Assembly: GCF_024139115.2 (NCBI RefSeq)
Contig: NW_026943277.1
Coordinates: forward strand, 744,001-808,000
Direction: 5' to 3'
Length of the DNA stretch: 64,000 bases
DNA from: Armigeres subalbatus
Taxonomy: Eukaryota > Arthropoda > Insecta > Diptera > Culicidae
The position numbers were made by a program, and so were the translations under genes. Of the stretch, positions 9,902 to 20,779 are shown one piece after another; position 1 is the stretch's first letter, and each line of letters starts with the position of its first letter. The notes beneath the pieces were generated by a model that worked only from the letters and a program-made list of their open reading frames with translations, was not told the DNA's origin and ran no database searches.

Positions 9902-12566
9902 CTAGATTGGAACTAGCGCCCTAATTGGAGCCTGATCCGAATGCAAGCAGCGGACCCTAAACTTTTCTTTACACTCACCAAAGCGTTCATGTAAGGTTTT
10001 TATTCCGGCCAGACGGTGGACCTCGGATGTTCTTGTCCTGGGAGGGGTGTTGAGGATCATCCTCAGGAATTTGTTTTGGACCCGTTGAAGTTTGAGGTGG
10101 TGGGTTTTAGCGCAGCTCTCCCAGACCGGCATGCCATATTCGATCACAGGGAGGATGATTTGCTTGTAGACAGCAAGTTTATTTTTCAGGGACAATGACG
10201 ACCGGCGGTTGATCAAAGGGTACAGTAGTTTCAACAAGACGTTACACTTTGTCACCGTTTTGTCAACCTGTTGCCTAAAAATAAGCTTGCTGTCGAGGGT
10301 CAAGCCAAGGTAGCCGGCCTCATTGGTCCATTCCACAGTCGTGCCATTGAGGATGATTTTACAGTCCCCAGGCGGAACAAGTTTAGGTGATTTGGAGTGG
10401 GGGAAAATGATGACCTGGGTCTTCGCCGCGTTGATACAGATCTTCCAGCTGGTGAGGTACTCTGTCAGGGCATCCAGGCCTCGTTGGAGTTTTGCCACTA
10501 GCGCTCTGATCACTCTACCGTTGTAGACGATGGATGTGTCATCTGCGAACAGAGACAGAATGCCGCCTTCTGGAGGTTCTGGCATGTCGGAGTGAACAGA
10601 TTGAAAAGCAAGGGCCCGAGGATACTGCCCTGGGGACGCCTGCGACGATGTTGTGCGCATTGGAACTCGCTCCGCTGATTGAGACCCGGAATGTCCTTGC
10701 CGACAGGTAATTGTTGATGATTTTCACCAGGTAGCTGGGAAGATTGTAGCGTTGTAGTTTGTACACCAGGCCATCATGCCATACATTGTCAAATGCCTTC
10801 TCGACATCGAGTAAGGCCATGGCGGATGTTTTTGAGACAAACTTGTTCCGTCTGAGGACGCTGGTAACTCGGGTCAGTTGGTGTACAGTTGACCGACCGC
10901 GTCGGAAACCAAACTGTTCCTCGAGCAAGATGTTGAGATTTTCGGCAGACTCAAGTAACCGATGATGAATAGCTTTTTCGAATAGCTTGGATAACCCTGA
11001 GAGAAGGCTGATGGGTCGATAACTTTTGGGAGAGGAAGGATCCTTCCCAGGCTTCCGGATGGGGATGACTTTCGCTGACTTCCAGGACGATGGGAAGTAG
11101 CTAAGCCGGAGACACTGATTAAAGATCAGCGAGAGGTGCTCAAAGAACGGAGCACTCATGTGTTTGAGCTCGAGATTCAGGATGCTGTCGAAGCCTGGGG
11201 CCTTCATGTTCTTCGACGATTTGATATAGGCTGAGATCTCCAACTCCTCCGAGAAGTCGTTGGGAATCAAATGGATGTTGTTAGCATGCTCGTTGACGGC
11301 TGCTTCGTGTGGACTGACGATGTTCTGCCCAAGATTGTGTGAGCTGACGAAGTGACGACCTATTTCCGCGACCTTCTCTGCAGGAGTTATCAAGCGATCC
11401 TTAGAGCCATTATTGTCTAGTGGGATCAAAGGTGGAATGGGCCGAGGCTTGGATTTTAGAATTTTGGTCATTTTCCAGAACGGCTTAGCATAATCTGGGA
11501 GAGTGCGGATCTTATTCGAGAAGTCGTTATTTCTGAGGTCCACCATTCTGGCCTTGATAATTTTTGTGATTCGATTGCAGCGTGTCTTAAGCTCAGGCAG
11601 TCCAGTACGCTGAAACTGCCTGCGAGTGACATTCCGCAATCGAATCAAATCTTTGGTGAGTGTATCGATGTTTAAGGAGTTGCTTACCTGCCGAGCCGTC
11701 GGTACGTGTTGCTCTCGGGCCGCCGTGATCGCCTCCTCGATAGCGCACAGCTGGCGGTCGATACTTTCCGGCGTCTCCGGACGCACCTCGTAGTCGACGG
11801 TGTTATCGACGCACTGCTGGAAACGCTGCCAGTTCACTCGGTGGTAGTTCCGCCGTAACTGCTGGTGCCGATTGACCGAGGAGCCCAGTTCCGCCACCAC
11901 CGGATAGTGATCCGAACTGAGCTCCTGGTATACAACCGGCTGCGAGACGTGGTCACTCAGGTTTGTTACGTAGAGGTCGAGCGTTGCGTGGGCACCGGAC
12001 CGACTCAGCCGAGTGGGGAATCCGGGCTCAGGATCGTAGTGGCCTTCCTCCATGTCGTTGCTCCAGATGGTGCCGTTTCGATTGCCGCGACTGTTGCCCC
12101 AGGCTTGATGTTTGGCATTCAAGTCGCCGGCAATGATATACTGGCCTTGCCTCCGCGTCAGCTTGACGATGTCCCTCCGAAGGGCAGCCGATGATCCATC
12201 GCCGGCTTTGGCCTGCGTTGGACAGTACGCCGCGATGAGCGCGATTGTGCCGACCGAAGTGGTGATTTCGACACCGATGGCCTCGATGACATTGAGCTGG
12301 AAGCTTGGAAGCAGACGACAGTTGATGTTGTAGCGAAGAGCGATGGCCACACCACCTCCCCTGGTCGGCCGGTCGAGTCGCACGATGCGGAAGTCCGGGA
12401 TGTTGACGTTAACCTCCGGTTTTAGGTGCGTTTCGGTGATGAACGCCACGTCTATTTCCTTCTCCTTAAGGAAATCCTTCAGCTCGATTGATTTGCTCTT
12501 TAGCGAGCAAGCGTTCCAGTTGACCAGGCCCACCCTAGCAGCCATTTTCAATGATGAACATGCCAA
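9902..12566 (-). pseudogene. LINE ORF2: endonuclease-reverse transcriptase
   Basis: The protein nicks the genomic target and reverse-transcribes the element RNA there. The first 675 residues (10539-12566) hold the APE-type endonuclease: VNWNACSL at the start, catalytic Glu in ITETHLKPE, GDLNAKHQAWGN, and SSDHYPVV with the essential His. RT follows with KAPGFDSI, SYRPISLLSGLSKLFEKAI, EEQFGFRRGRST and MALLDVEKAFDNVWHD (first catalytic Asp). At about 10636 one base is lost, moving GSILGPLLFNLF to another frame; a second one-base loss near 10595 moves the rest to a third frame (9902-10660), which carries FADDTS and the thumb, ending near ALVPI. Catalytic residues survive, so decay is by few recent indels. 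The ORF1 stop and ORF2 start lie within about 30 bases. Confidence 0.92.
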
Positions 12567-13797
12567 GTGTGAAGACCTGGTCGAATCGGGTTTTGCAGCC
12601 GCGCAGTCGAGTGGCGAGCTGCGCGAAGATCGGCATCAGTTGCTCCGGAGTGTACAGCGGGGCAGATTCTTCCGGTGGGACGGCTTCGTTCTCCCACCGC
12701 CGACGGAAGCCAGGAGGAGGAAGCGGGGCCATTCGCTGGTGGATGGTGCCGACGATGCTGGAGCTTGGACCGATGCAGCTGCCGCTGCCAGTCGCTTGTG
12801 CGGCTGTAGCGGTGGGAGTATTGGAATCACACGACGGGGAGCCGGGATGGCTGGAAAGTTCACCTCGTTGATTACAGGAACACGGTTCTTCTTCGGAATG
12901 GTCCTGGTGGAAGCCTTCTTCCGGATTTCCAGGAACTCGGCTCGCTTTGGGCAGCCCTTTGTGGTGGCTCGATGTTTGTCGCCACAGTTGGCGCACTTGG
13001 GATCGGCCACCTCCATTTTGTCGCACTCGTCCGTCGGATGGGGTTCGCCACACTTGTTGCAGCGCGGCTTCATGCGGCAGTTCCTGGTGCCGTGCCCGAA
13101 ATTGAAGCAGTTGGTGCATTGCGTGACATCGCGGTGCACTGGCCGATATCGCTCCCAGTCAACGACGGTGTAATTTATAACGCCAACCAGCTTCAGGTCC
13201 TTCCAGGTAGTGGAGCCGTGCTCCAGATGGATCAGGTAAAGCTGGTCGCGATATTTCCTCGCCTTGTCGTGACGAGCGATCTTGTGGACGGCTACTGGCT
13301 TCAGTCCGCAACTTTCAAGCTCTGCTTGGAGCTCTTCCTCCTTCATGTCGTGAAGTCCTCGCAGCCGTGCCGGGGTGGTCATGAGTGTAGTACTCATACT
13401 TGTGGACCTCGAGGAACTCCACGACGGATTGATGATGGTCCCTGTTGGCCGGCATCACTTTCACGCCCTCGCTGCAGAGCCGAAAAGTACATTTCAGCCC
13501 CTTAGCGATCAGCTGGCGAATTTTTGGGCGTAAATCTGGCGGATCGCCCTTCACAAACACGGGCGGGCACTTCTCCTTCCGCTCCGGTTGCACCTGCGGC
13601 AGCTGCGATTGCTGCTTCTTCCTCTTTTTCGGCGGATTGCCGGCGTCATCAAGCGGCAACGGCGAAAACACGTTGCTCTGCAAAAGCTGCTTGGAGGGGT
13701 TACCCGCGCCTCCAAGAGCAGTGCGCTTAGGCACTTTTCCAGCGACCGAATCGGCCACCGAGTCTCCCATGACGGGTCCGGGAGAAAATAACGCCAA
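12535..13797 (-). pseudogene. LINE ORF1: nucleic-acid-binding Gag-like protein
   Basis: ORF1 of jockey-type LINEs coats the element RNA. The N-terminal part (13315-13797) is basic (PPKKRKKQQ) and runs into CTFRLCSEGVKVMP. A small deletion around 13360-13380 shifts the frame; 12636-13397 continues with LRGLHDMKEEELQAELES, a PRE_C2HC-like region, then three zinc knuckles: CTNCFNFGHGTRNC, CNKCGEPHPTDEC and CANCGDKHRATTKGC. A further shift near 12740-12790 puts the last 70 residues (APLYTPEQLMPIFAQLATRL) in the third frame, ending at 12535. The order of domains is the usual one for jockey, Doc and Juan ORF1. Confidence 0.88.
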
Positions 13798-13868
13798 CGC
13801 GACAGGCGAAAACGTAAACAGCGAAAGAACGAGGAAAAAACACTTCGAAAAAATGCGCGAGCAAAAAA

Positions 13869-13903
13869 CACGTCCGTACGTGTTGCTGTCTCGAACTGGA
13901 ATG
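13869..13903 (-). promoter_or_regulatory. Internal LINE core promoter: initiator plus DPE
   Basis: Minus strand: CATTCC places a start A at 13902, and GGACGTG occupies +28 to +34, matching the downstream promoter element RGWCGTG at the correct distance. Drosophila jockey, Doc, I and F elements use internal Inr/DPE promoters. The first non-duplicated base of the element is the predicted start, so this copy has a complete 5' end. Confidence 0.75.
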
Positions 13904-13915
13904 ACATATAAAAAG
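13903..13915. repeat. 13-bp target-site duplication, right
   Basis: GACATATAAAAAG identical to 9631-9643, on the 5' side of the minus-strand LINE. Confidence 0.9.
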
Positions 13916-13969
13916 AACGCTGGATCAGAACACTAGCATTCAACTCTTATCTTTACAGCCTCTCCCATT

Positions 13970-14232
13970 CTCCTTTCGCTTCTTTTCGTCGAAGTTTACA
14001 GTGACATACTTCGTCTTTTGTTCGGATATAGCTCGTCTGTGTTTGGTGTACCACAGTTCGAACCGAAGTTTTGTACTTCAGTTTATACATGTACCGCTCG
14101 GTACACGGTATACATCCGAACCTGAGTACAGTAGCGATGCGGGTTTAGAACTGAACGCAACTGAAGAAAATTAAACTCAAGTTGAACTCAGTTCAGGTTC
14201 GTGGGAAGACTGCGTAGGACTTACGTATTTCT
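13970..14232. repeat. GTCTTCCC arm, right (inverted)
   Basis: Ends GGTTCGTGGGAAGACTGCGT, roughly the complement of the start of 7526-7765, and shares GTTCGAAC, GGTAC and GGTATACATCCGAAC words with it. Relationship tentative. Confidence 0.35.
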
Positions 14233-14239
14233 TTACTAT

Positions 14240-14370
14240 ACTGGATGTCATTTGGAATTTGGAAATCGAGAGCGTTACGCTGGAAGGGAAGATTTCGAAC
14301 GTTACTAGCGCCTTTATCTTTCGATGGATTTTCAAGATTTATATATCAATTGACTCGGCCAACTTTATTG
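14240..14370 (-). repeat. Dispersed repeat shared with 62640-62800
   Basis: The complement reads ATCCATCGAAAGATAAAGGC, then a diverged stretch and CGATTTCCAAATTCC before a TA. The same order appears on the plus strand at 62640-62800, ending CACCCTGTA. Probably the terminal part of a DNA-type element. Confidence 0.55.
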
Positions 14371-14555
14371 AAACTTATGATTTTTAACGATAAGCTATTG
14401 AAAATTTCAAATCTTGTCAAGGTCAATAAAAATTTCATATATAATCAATCTCGTGCATTCCTAACACGGACATCAGAATGCATTGCCACGTGCCTTCGGA
14501 TCCACCGCAAGATTTACTTTGTGCATAAAAGAAGCAGTGCCTTCCGTGTGCGAGT

Positions 14556-14670
14556 CATTACAGTTTGTGACAGCAGCGCGTACTGACGTGCTTTTCGCTC
14601 CCGCATTGTTTCTCGCATTTTTTTACCTACACAGCATGCAGTCGCCAGCGGGAGAGCTCCCGGTGGGTCT
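14556..14670 (+). mobile_element. Second copy of the LINE 5' end with promoter
   Basis: CATTACAGTTTGTGACAGCA matches the first bases of the LINE at 13902 (-), but on the plus strand. The start A would be 14557 and TGACGTG again sits at +28 to +34 (14584-14590). Similarity fades after about 70 bases and no ORF1 follows, so this is a 5' fragment or the end of a related family. Two LINE promoters thus diverge from a 650-bp spacer in opposite directions. Confidence 0.6.
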
Positions 14671-15300
14671 GCGAGTGTGCATGAAAGAAGAGGGCGCATT
14701 TTTTTGCCGTTCTATGCTTGATGATGGTCGGATGCAGTGGTGTCGGTTGAGATCGATACAATCGCCTCGCTCGGAGTTCATGGCAAGAGGCTGCGAGGGC
14801 AGCGGTGGTGGATGAAGAATAATAAAATTATCCCAGAGAGATTTAGTCTGCTCATCCAGGGAAAGTGATTGGTTTAATAATCCACAACTATAACAGTTCT
14901 GATTCCTTAGCAAACAATCAACTACACTATTGAATATAGAAATTGATTAAAAAAATTATTTCATTCATTCGCAGCAGGCATTGGCAATTAAATGATACAC
15001 ATTCAGCAATGGTGTTGATATCCATTTTAAATTAGGAAATTTTGCCGTGTTAAATGTAAATGTTTTAAAATAGTCCGCAAAAAATAATTTCCAGAAGAAT
15101 ATTTTTAATAAACATTATTTTATACTTTGGTTCTCATTTTCTGAGAAATTATATTATTAAACTGAACTCATAGTTTGGAACCAAAACATTAATAGTAGTT
15201 TGTGCAACTAGTTGCAAAAAGATGATTTTTTCAGCACGAGTTGTACGTTTATCCAACGAGGCTGTTAAAATTAAATCCTTTACTCAAAGACGAACTGTAA
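14671..15300. other. No recognisable feature
   Basis: The left part is moderately GC-rich with unrecognised frames on both strands; the right part is AT-rich. No motif, repeat or splice structure stands out. Confidence 0.5.
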
Positions 15301-15308
15301 ACCAGGTA

Positions 15309-15556
15309 CACCCGATTCTTTTTTTACACGGATTCTCGAAATAACACGGATTTATTTTTATACGGAAAGCATCCCCGCCATTAACAAAGACCCGTTTACT
15401 TTTTTTACACGGATATGTTTTGCACGGCTTTTTTTACACGGATTCTCAAAATATCACGGATTATTTTTACACGGTTTCTCAAAATAACACGGATTATTTT
15501 TACACGGATTTTTTTTCGCACGGCACGCATCCCCCGTGTAAAATAAGAATCGGGTG
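15309..15556. mobile_element. 248-bp TA-flanked MITE (CACCCGATTC ends)
   Basis: CACCCGATTCTTTTTTTACA at the left mirrors the right end (complement CACCCGATTCTTATTTTACA); TA flanks at 15307-15308 and 15557-15558. The interior has at least six TTTTTACACGGATT-like words in tandem. TA duplication suggests Tc1/mariner-type mobilisation. Confidence 0.85.
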
Positions 15557-15559
15557 TAT

Positions 15560-16190
15560 TATGATCAGAAATTGCAAAAATTCTAAAAATTCTAATTCTA
15601 AATTCTATTTCTAAAATCTATAAATTCTCTACATGTGTTTGAGTACATAAGGGTTCAATAGTTAGAAACAATGCGATTCTAATTATGTATTTAATTATTA
15701 GTTTCATTTCCAGAAGTTTTGAAAAAAACAAATCGTTAATAATTCTACATAGTATGAATGTTGTCGTTTCCAATATCAATACCTATACCAATCAAACCCC
15801 ATGAATTCCAAAGATAAATGTAAATACGTTACGATTATTCAAGTCCTACTTCTTCTCGCGGTTATGTTTAAAACATTACCCAGTATTTTAACCATAATTT
15901 CTGATCCCATAGTTCAATATGGTCAGTTTCCAATAGGAAAAAATTGGACAAAATTCCTCGTCGAATGCAACTTGTTATTTCGTTTTGCGTTGTGCGGCCG
16001 AATAATAGTTCGTTAAAATCATTGTGCTAAAAAACTGGTACGATGCCTACCGACTAAGTGGTGAACCTTCCTGTGGTTTTTGTGGAAACGCAGAGGTTAA
16101 CTACCTTAAATAAAAAGCTTAAATAATAAGCTTTGACTTGCTGAAGACACATTGTTCCTAAAATATCATCTTCAAGGTGAAAATATTTGT
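15560..16190. other. Unrecognised sequence
   Basis: AT-rich, with an open frame at 15801-16016 that has no known domain. The stretch containing CCCATAGTTCAATATGGTCA has an inverted core (ATAGTTCAATAT) but no complete element could be bounded. Confidence 0.35.
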
Positions 16191-16194
16191 TTCC

Positions 16195-16345
16195 TCCTAA
16201 TTTCCCGGCGTGGCCCAACGTGCAACGGCGGGCAAAGAAAAGCTTTCAAATAATAACTGAGAAAATGCTAATAGAATACTAAGTTGAAAAGTAGGCCAAG
16301 TTCCAGTTTGAATGTAGAGCCATCGAAGCCAGAAGGGATTCTGAA
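16195..16345 (+). mobile_element. Feilai-type SINE, 3' fragment
   Basis: GCAAAGAAAAGC, AATAACTGAGAAAATGCTAA and GTTTGAATGTAGAGCC match the 3' half of the SINE at 25879-26156. The promoter half is absent. Confidence 0.75.
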
Positions 16346-17355
16346 ATAATTCAGGAATCGTACTAAAGATTGACCCAAAACTGGAATTCATCCGGAATCG
16401 GTGAAGAATTATGGTTATTGCAGCAGTTTTAATTTTTGAAAGCCCTTAAAAACAGACGTCAGGGCAGTTAACAAAGGTGATAGGAATTAAACATAGACTT
16501 TATTATCACGAACAAAAAACAGAAGAAATAAAGGCAATATAGACGTTTTCCTTCCTATCATGTCGATCTGCCGCATCAAACAGTTCTTCTTGCATTTACG
16601 GCAGCGCTGTTTTTTTTCTGTTGTCCTCACGCACTTACCGTGAGTGTGTTTCGAGTGTAGATTGCAATAATGCAAAAGCAAATGGCATGCACACGGATAC
16701 CTTAGTTGCCTATTTGCGGTGGAAACGACAGAAAAGTCTAGAACGCCTAGAATGACTTATTGAGCTTGGATGCTTGACTGTTCAAGGAAAAAGGAAACGC
16801 TTTTTCATACGATAGCAGACTGTTTGCGAAATTCCTTCCACGCGCGCAAATTCCATCATTGCACTGAGGATTTCGTTGCATCAAATGCGATGATCGTCTA
16901 GGCCGCGTGCAAAAAAAAAGTTAAAGGCTAATTATCACTAATGGAGGATAGTGGATGGGTACTCTGTTTTGGAGTGTCTTTCGACCTACATCAGACAGTA
17001 CCTAGTTGCCGCATCGGACCATCGTCACAAAGGCCGCAGCTGTTTCTAAGTAACAAACAAGAGAGCTTAGAAATTAGATAGCATGTTTGACGTTGGTTGC
17101 TATTGACCCGACTACTACTACGTGTATCTGCCAGAGAGGGGTGTGTTTTGTGTGCGGCTTGAAGCGGTTAAGTAATTTGCTCAAGTTGAGTCTTTTAGCC
17201 TTTCTTTAAACAATAAGTTTTACTGGAAGGATACACGTTCACTGCAAAAACGAAGATTTGGTAGAAGATCTGGAAATGGAATGTCATACTGTCATATACG
17301 AGTCGGTTCATTTCGATAAATTTAGGTGTTGTCTGTCTGTGCGTATGGTTCTTCA
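16346..17355. other. No recognisable feature
   Basis: About 1 kb of unique-looking DNA. No long frame, no LINE or MITE motif, no convincing splice or promoter signal. Confidence 0.5.
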
Positions 17356-17356
17356 C

Positions 17357-17970
17357 AAAGCATTAGTGATTAATCATAGATTTAATCATGGTTAATGAAT
17401 AATGGGTTATTTAATCATTATTCATTAATCATAATCATACAAAAAATCTGATTTAATCATCAATCACTAATCGTTAATCATCATTTTTACATTAAATCAT
17501 TAATCACTAATCATATTCATAATTGTTTTGAGTTTTTTCATTAATCATCAATTTTAATCATTGCGTACATCGCTTTTATTCATTAATCTTTAATCACAAC
17601 CATATAATTTTTATACCTTTAATGACCCAATTTGGTAGAAAGGTTAGTTGATTATTGATCACTATGCAAATCATTCAATTTGATTATTCATAATCATTAA
17701 TCATTAATCATATCGATCGTTAATCATTAATCATACACATATTGTGTCAACATTTAATCATGATCGGTAATCGTTAATCATACTCCAAACGTTTTATTCA
17801 TTAATCATAATCGTTAATCATTGTCAAAAAATAATTGAATCTTTAATCATAATCATTATTCATTGTCAAAAATGAATAAATCATTAATCATAATCTTTAA
17901 TCATAGAGTTGAATGATTTATTCATAACAAATTTAATCATTCATTGGAAGTTTTATTCATTAACGCTCTG
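17357..17970. mobile_element. TTAATCAT-rich inverted-repeat element, copy 1
   Basis: Starts (A)AAGCATTAGTGATTAATCA and ends TTCATTAACGCTCTG, so ends read roughly AGAGC(A/G)TTA(G/A)TGA toward the middle. The interior carries dozens of TTAATCAT/ATTAATCAC words in a fixed order also found at 25832-26750, so it is one defined ~610-bp element and not simple slippage. Ends of CAGAGC type fit hAT-family non-autonomous elements; no 8-bp duplication is clear. Confidence 0.65.
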
Positions 17971-18328
17971 TACTTCATACATGTTTGTGTTTATGCATGC
18001 AATGAGTGTATGCAAAAAACACCGTCCTGGTGGCATTTAAAAAGCTTTGAAAGTTTAGGTTAACCAAGAAATTAATGAATTCCAACAGCGTAAAACCTGG
18101 ATGTTCTGATCTTTAATATTATTTAGTCGCAGTAGATCAATCTACTTAGTTTCTTTCCTGTATCCATTAGTAATTGCATGTTTTTAACATTTGCATTTAT
18201 TTTGATAAAATGGATTGATTGTACAAGTACAAGAGAATCAGTTACTGCCAGTTTACTTCAGGTAAGTGAAATACTTTAATGCCAATTTTGTTTTACTATG
18301 TCAGTTGCTATAATGGGCCAGTTCAATT

Positions 18329-18578
18329 ATCGTGCTTTGAATCATAGCGGCGTAACTGAATTGGTCGGTTTATCTTAATCGAAATTTCGTCAATAATTCA
18401 ATTGTTCCAAAAGCTACAAGAGTTATTATTGCTTTTGACGCAGGATACAATCATACTATATCACACCAAAATTTTAGATCTTCGGAAAACTGTTGCAATT
18501 CGGCACATTATTAATGAGAAAGCATCGACAAAGAGAAATCTATCAATGCAGTTATGCCCCTATGATTCTAAGCGTGAG
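18329..18578. mobile_element. CTCGCGC-end MITE, diverged copy
   Basis: Ends correspond to those of the MITE at 55643-55897 (right end GTTATGCCCCTATGATTCTA then AGCGTGAG; left end CATAGCGGCGTAACTG). Length 250 bp compared with 255. Flanks AATT and AATG fit a mutated 4-bp duplication. Confidence 0.7.
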
Positions 18579-19140
18579 AATGGATTAATGAAAAAGCAAA
18601 ATCTGCCGCTGTGCAATAAGTAGATAGCTCCACCGTAGACTAGTTCCTTCAAAACCTCTCGCATGATAACCTACATATACAGTGGCGGCTTTGTTTTGAT
18701 GCGGTGAGTGCAATATGAATATTAATTATCCATTGTGAGACGATTTGTTCAAATCATAATCACTCAAAATGCAATTGATGCAAACAACTATGCGGACCAT
18801 TATTGGCAGTGTACCTTGGTTCGTTTCTTGTTTGCATTATTGTGCGTCAGTGGAAAAGATATTTTAGTTACAAGATAAAGATTGTCGCTGTGGTTCCCTT
18901 TGTTCTGCTGTCCGAAACATGTGTGGTCAAATCGTATGTATTTTTCCTTCATTGACATTTAGATCCCCTATCCTCGCCAGCAAAAGATGTTCCGGATAGC
19001 GACGACAGCGACAATGTTTATCTGGTAACTAAAATATCTTTTGTCCGTGGTAGACCTGTGCGCCGGTCATACCATCGGCGGCGACGACGTCACGGCGGCG
19101 CGCCGTTGACTTTTATCGGCGGCGGCGGCGTAAACCGGCG
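18579..19140. other. Unrecognised; GC-rich CGGCGG tract at right
   Basis: At 19055-19140 a short GC-rich tract (CGGCGGCGACGACG and CGGCGGCGGCGGCG) contrasts with the AT-rich surroundings; a weakly similar inverted tract lies at 22090-22135. Otherwise nothing recognisable. Confidence 0.35.
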
Positions 19141-19204
19141 TGGATGAAAAAATCAATTTTTACGCGGATTTTTGGATTTACCCGTATAAAAATCAACTTC
19201 AGTG
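19141..19204. mobile_element. Fragment of ACGCGG-type MITE
   Basis: TTTTTACGCGGATTTTTGGA and AAAAATCAACTTCAGTG match the family at 4636-4736. Left terminus not identifiable. Confidence 0.4.
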
Positions 19205-19680
19205 GATTAAAAATGCAATATTCTAAGTTTGCCGATCATCAAACAGCACATTCAAAATACTCGGTGCCACTAATCAATATCTGATTTCAAAATGTTAATT
19301 AAACCAACACTATTCTGTTATTCTCTGATTTTGATGAATCAAATATTAATTAATCCTGCGTCACTAGAAATGTTGAGTGAGAAATTTCGGTGTCATAGAA
19401 CTAATAAGTTTTTTTCAAAAGTTATTCCCAATTCATGATCAATATATTAATATATTTGTTTAAAGAAAATTTGCAGTGCTACTCTGTGTACCTGCTGTGA
19501 TTCCTGGATCCTGGAAGGACATACAGGATACAATCCACTCATGACAACCACAATGGACAGTTTATTCTGCACTTTGCGTTCTTGTATGCACAAATCTCAA
19601 TAGTTGATTAACATAACTGAAAATGGATACTGGTTGAATTCAACTGGGGCACGATGACCAACCAAATTGAATATTTTTCC
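19205..19680. other. No recognisable feature
   Basis: AT-rich sequence without frames or motifs. Confidence 0.5.
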
Positions 19681-20280
19681 AGAAATTTGGTTAAATATGC
19701 CAAAAAAGTTCTTTGCGAAGTCCCTGAAGGAACTTCTGGAGGAAACTAGGATTTTTTTTTTAATTCCTTCAGAAATGTCTTAGGAAATTTCATTAGGAAT
19801 TCGTTCGTAAAATCCTATGAGAATTTCTGCAGAAATTTATATAGGTATTCTTTCTAAAATCTATTCAGGATCTCTTTGGGAAATTCCTCTAATAAAACCA
19901 TACAATATTCCTGCAGGAATTCTTTCGGAAGTGTATTTGAGAATGGACTAGTCTCCGATGAAAAAAAAAAGTTTTCTAAATGACTTTCCGAAGGAATTTT
20001 TGGAGTAATGTCGGAAAGAGTGGATGAATTTCCGGCAAAATTTTTGGAGAAATTTCCGGACGAGCTTTGGGAACTGAAGGTTCCCAAAGATAAGTTAGTA
20101 AGATTAAGAAAATTTCAAAGAAATCATTGTAATTTTCAAAGGAATTCCTAAAAGAATTCCCGAATGCATCCCAAAAGCAATTTTAAAAGAAATTTTCAAA
20201 TAAATTTGCGAAGAAATTTCTAAAGGAATTTTAAATAAATTTCTGAAGAGATCTCGAACAACGATGTGAAGGAAATTCCC
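19681..20280. repeat. GGAATTCC-type degenerate minisatellite
   Basis: Loose repeats of units such as GAAATTTCTGAAGGAATTCC, about 20-30 bp, on both polarities. The same family forms arrays at 20780-21390 and 43826-46590. Confidence 0.75.
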
Positions 20281-20315
20281 AAGAATGTCTTCCTAGAGTT
20301 ACCGATACCTATTAG

Positions 20316-20720
20316 ATGGTACACTTCATGTTGTCTGGTGCAAAACCGGATGTAATTTACTATTCCAGGTCGCTCGTTTTTGGGCTGCCAGTCGCCAGTC
20401 TCCCTGCACACGGGCTGCACGCGCATCTTTCCCGATTGCACACAGCTAGCGAGTGCGGGGTCTACCCTGGAATCAACGTTCTCTTCCAGGTTATTTTGCT
20501 AGTCTCTTTTCTGGCATGCGCACTACTTGTTCAACCCACTGTAATCTGCCGATTTTTTATCAGCCTGCCCATGACTGCATTTTTGTACACTCGTGATTCA
20601 TTCATTCGTCTGCGCCATTTACCATGTTCCACCACGCCGCCAAGTGTTTAGCGCAGTATTTTCCGCTCAAATACTTCGAGACTGCATCTTTTAATGTCCA
20701 TGATGAATGGCCATACGAAT
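20316..20720 (-). pseudogene. LINE ORF2 C-terminal fragment
   Basis: Read on the minus strand with stops and shifts, the order CSLEVFERKILR, EHGKWRRRMN, then a GRL-containing stretch matches the region after reverse transcriptase in RTE-type LINEs. No RT motif remains. It sits between two arrays of the same minisatellite, as if inserted into one array. The plus-strand frame 20316-20651 is a shadow. Confidence 0.6.
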
Positions 20721-20779
20721 AAACGATGAACGAATGGACGAATCAACGATGTGTACAGAGCTAGTTTTGTCAGTGCATG

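Larger units (their letters stand above)
9644..13902 (-). mobile_element. Jockey-type LINE, nearly full length, decayed
   Basis: About 4.26 kb on the minus strand: 5' UTR with internal promoter (13800-13902), ORF1 with three CCHC knuckles, ORF2 with endonuclease and reverse transcriptase, a roughly 250-bp 3' UTR, AATAAA near the end and a terminal (TAC)n tail at 9644-9660. A perfect 13-bp duplication flanks it. Few bases have been lost overall, but ORF1 carries at least two frameshifts and ORF2 two, so this copy cannot encode working proteins. Jockey clade is inferred from the ORF1 layout and RT motifs; the (TAC)n tail instead of poly(A) is a caution. Confidence 0.9.

Noticed and set aside
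12343..13173. 276-codon plus-strand frame
   Set aside because: Antisense shadow of LINE ORF1 and the ORF2 start; the zinc knuckles and endonuclease motifs are on the minus strand.
17357..17970. CRISPR-like regular repeats
   Set aside because: TTAATCAT words lack constant spacers, and the genome is clearly eukaryotic.
20316..20651. 111-codon plus-strand frame with a signal-peptide-like stretch
   Set aside because: Antisense to a recognisable LINE C-terminal sequence.
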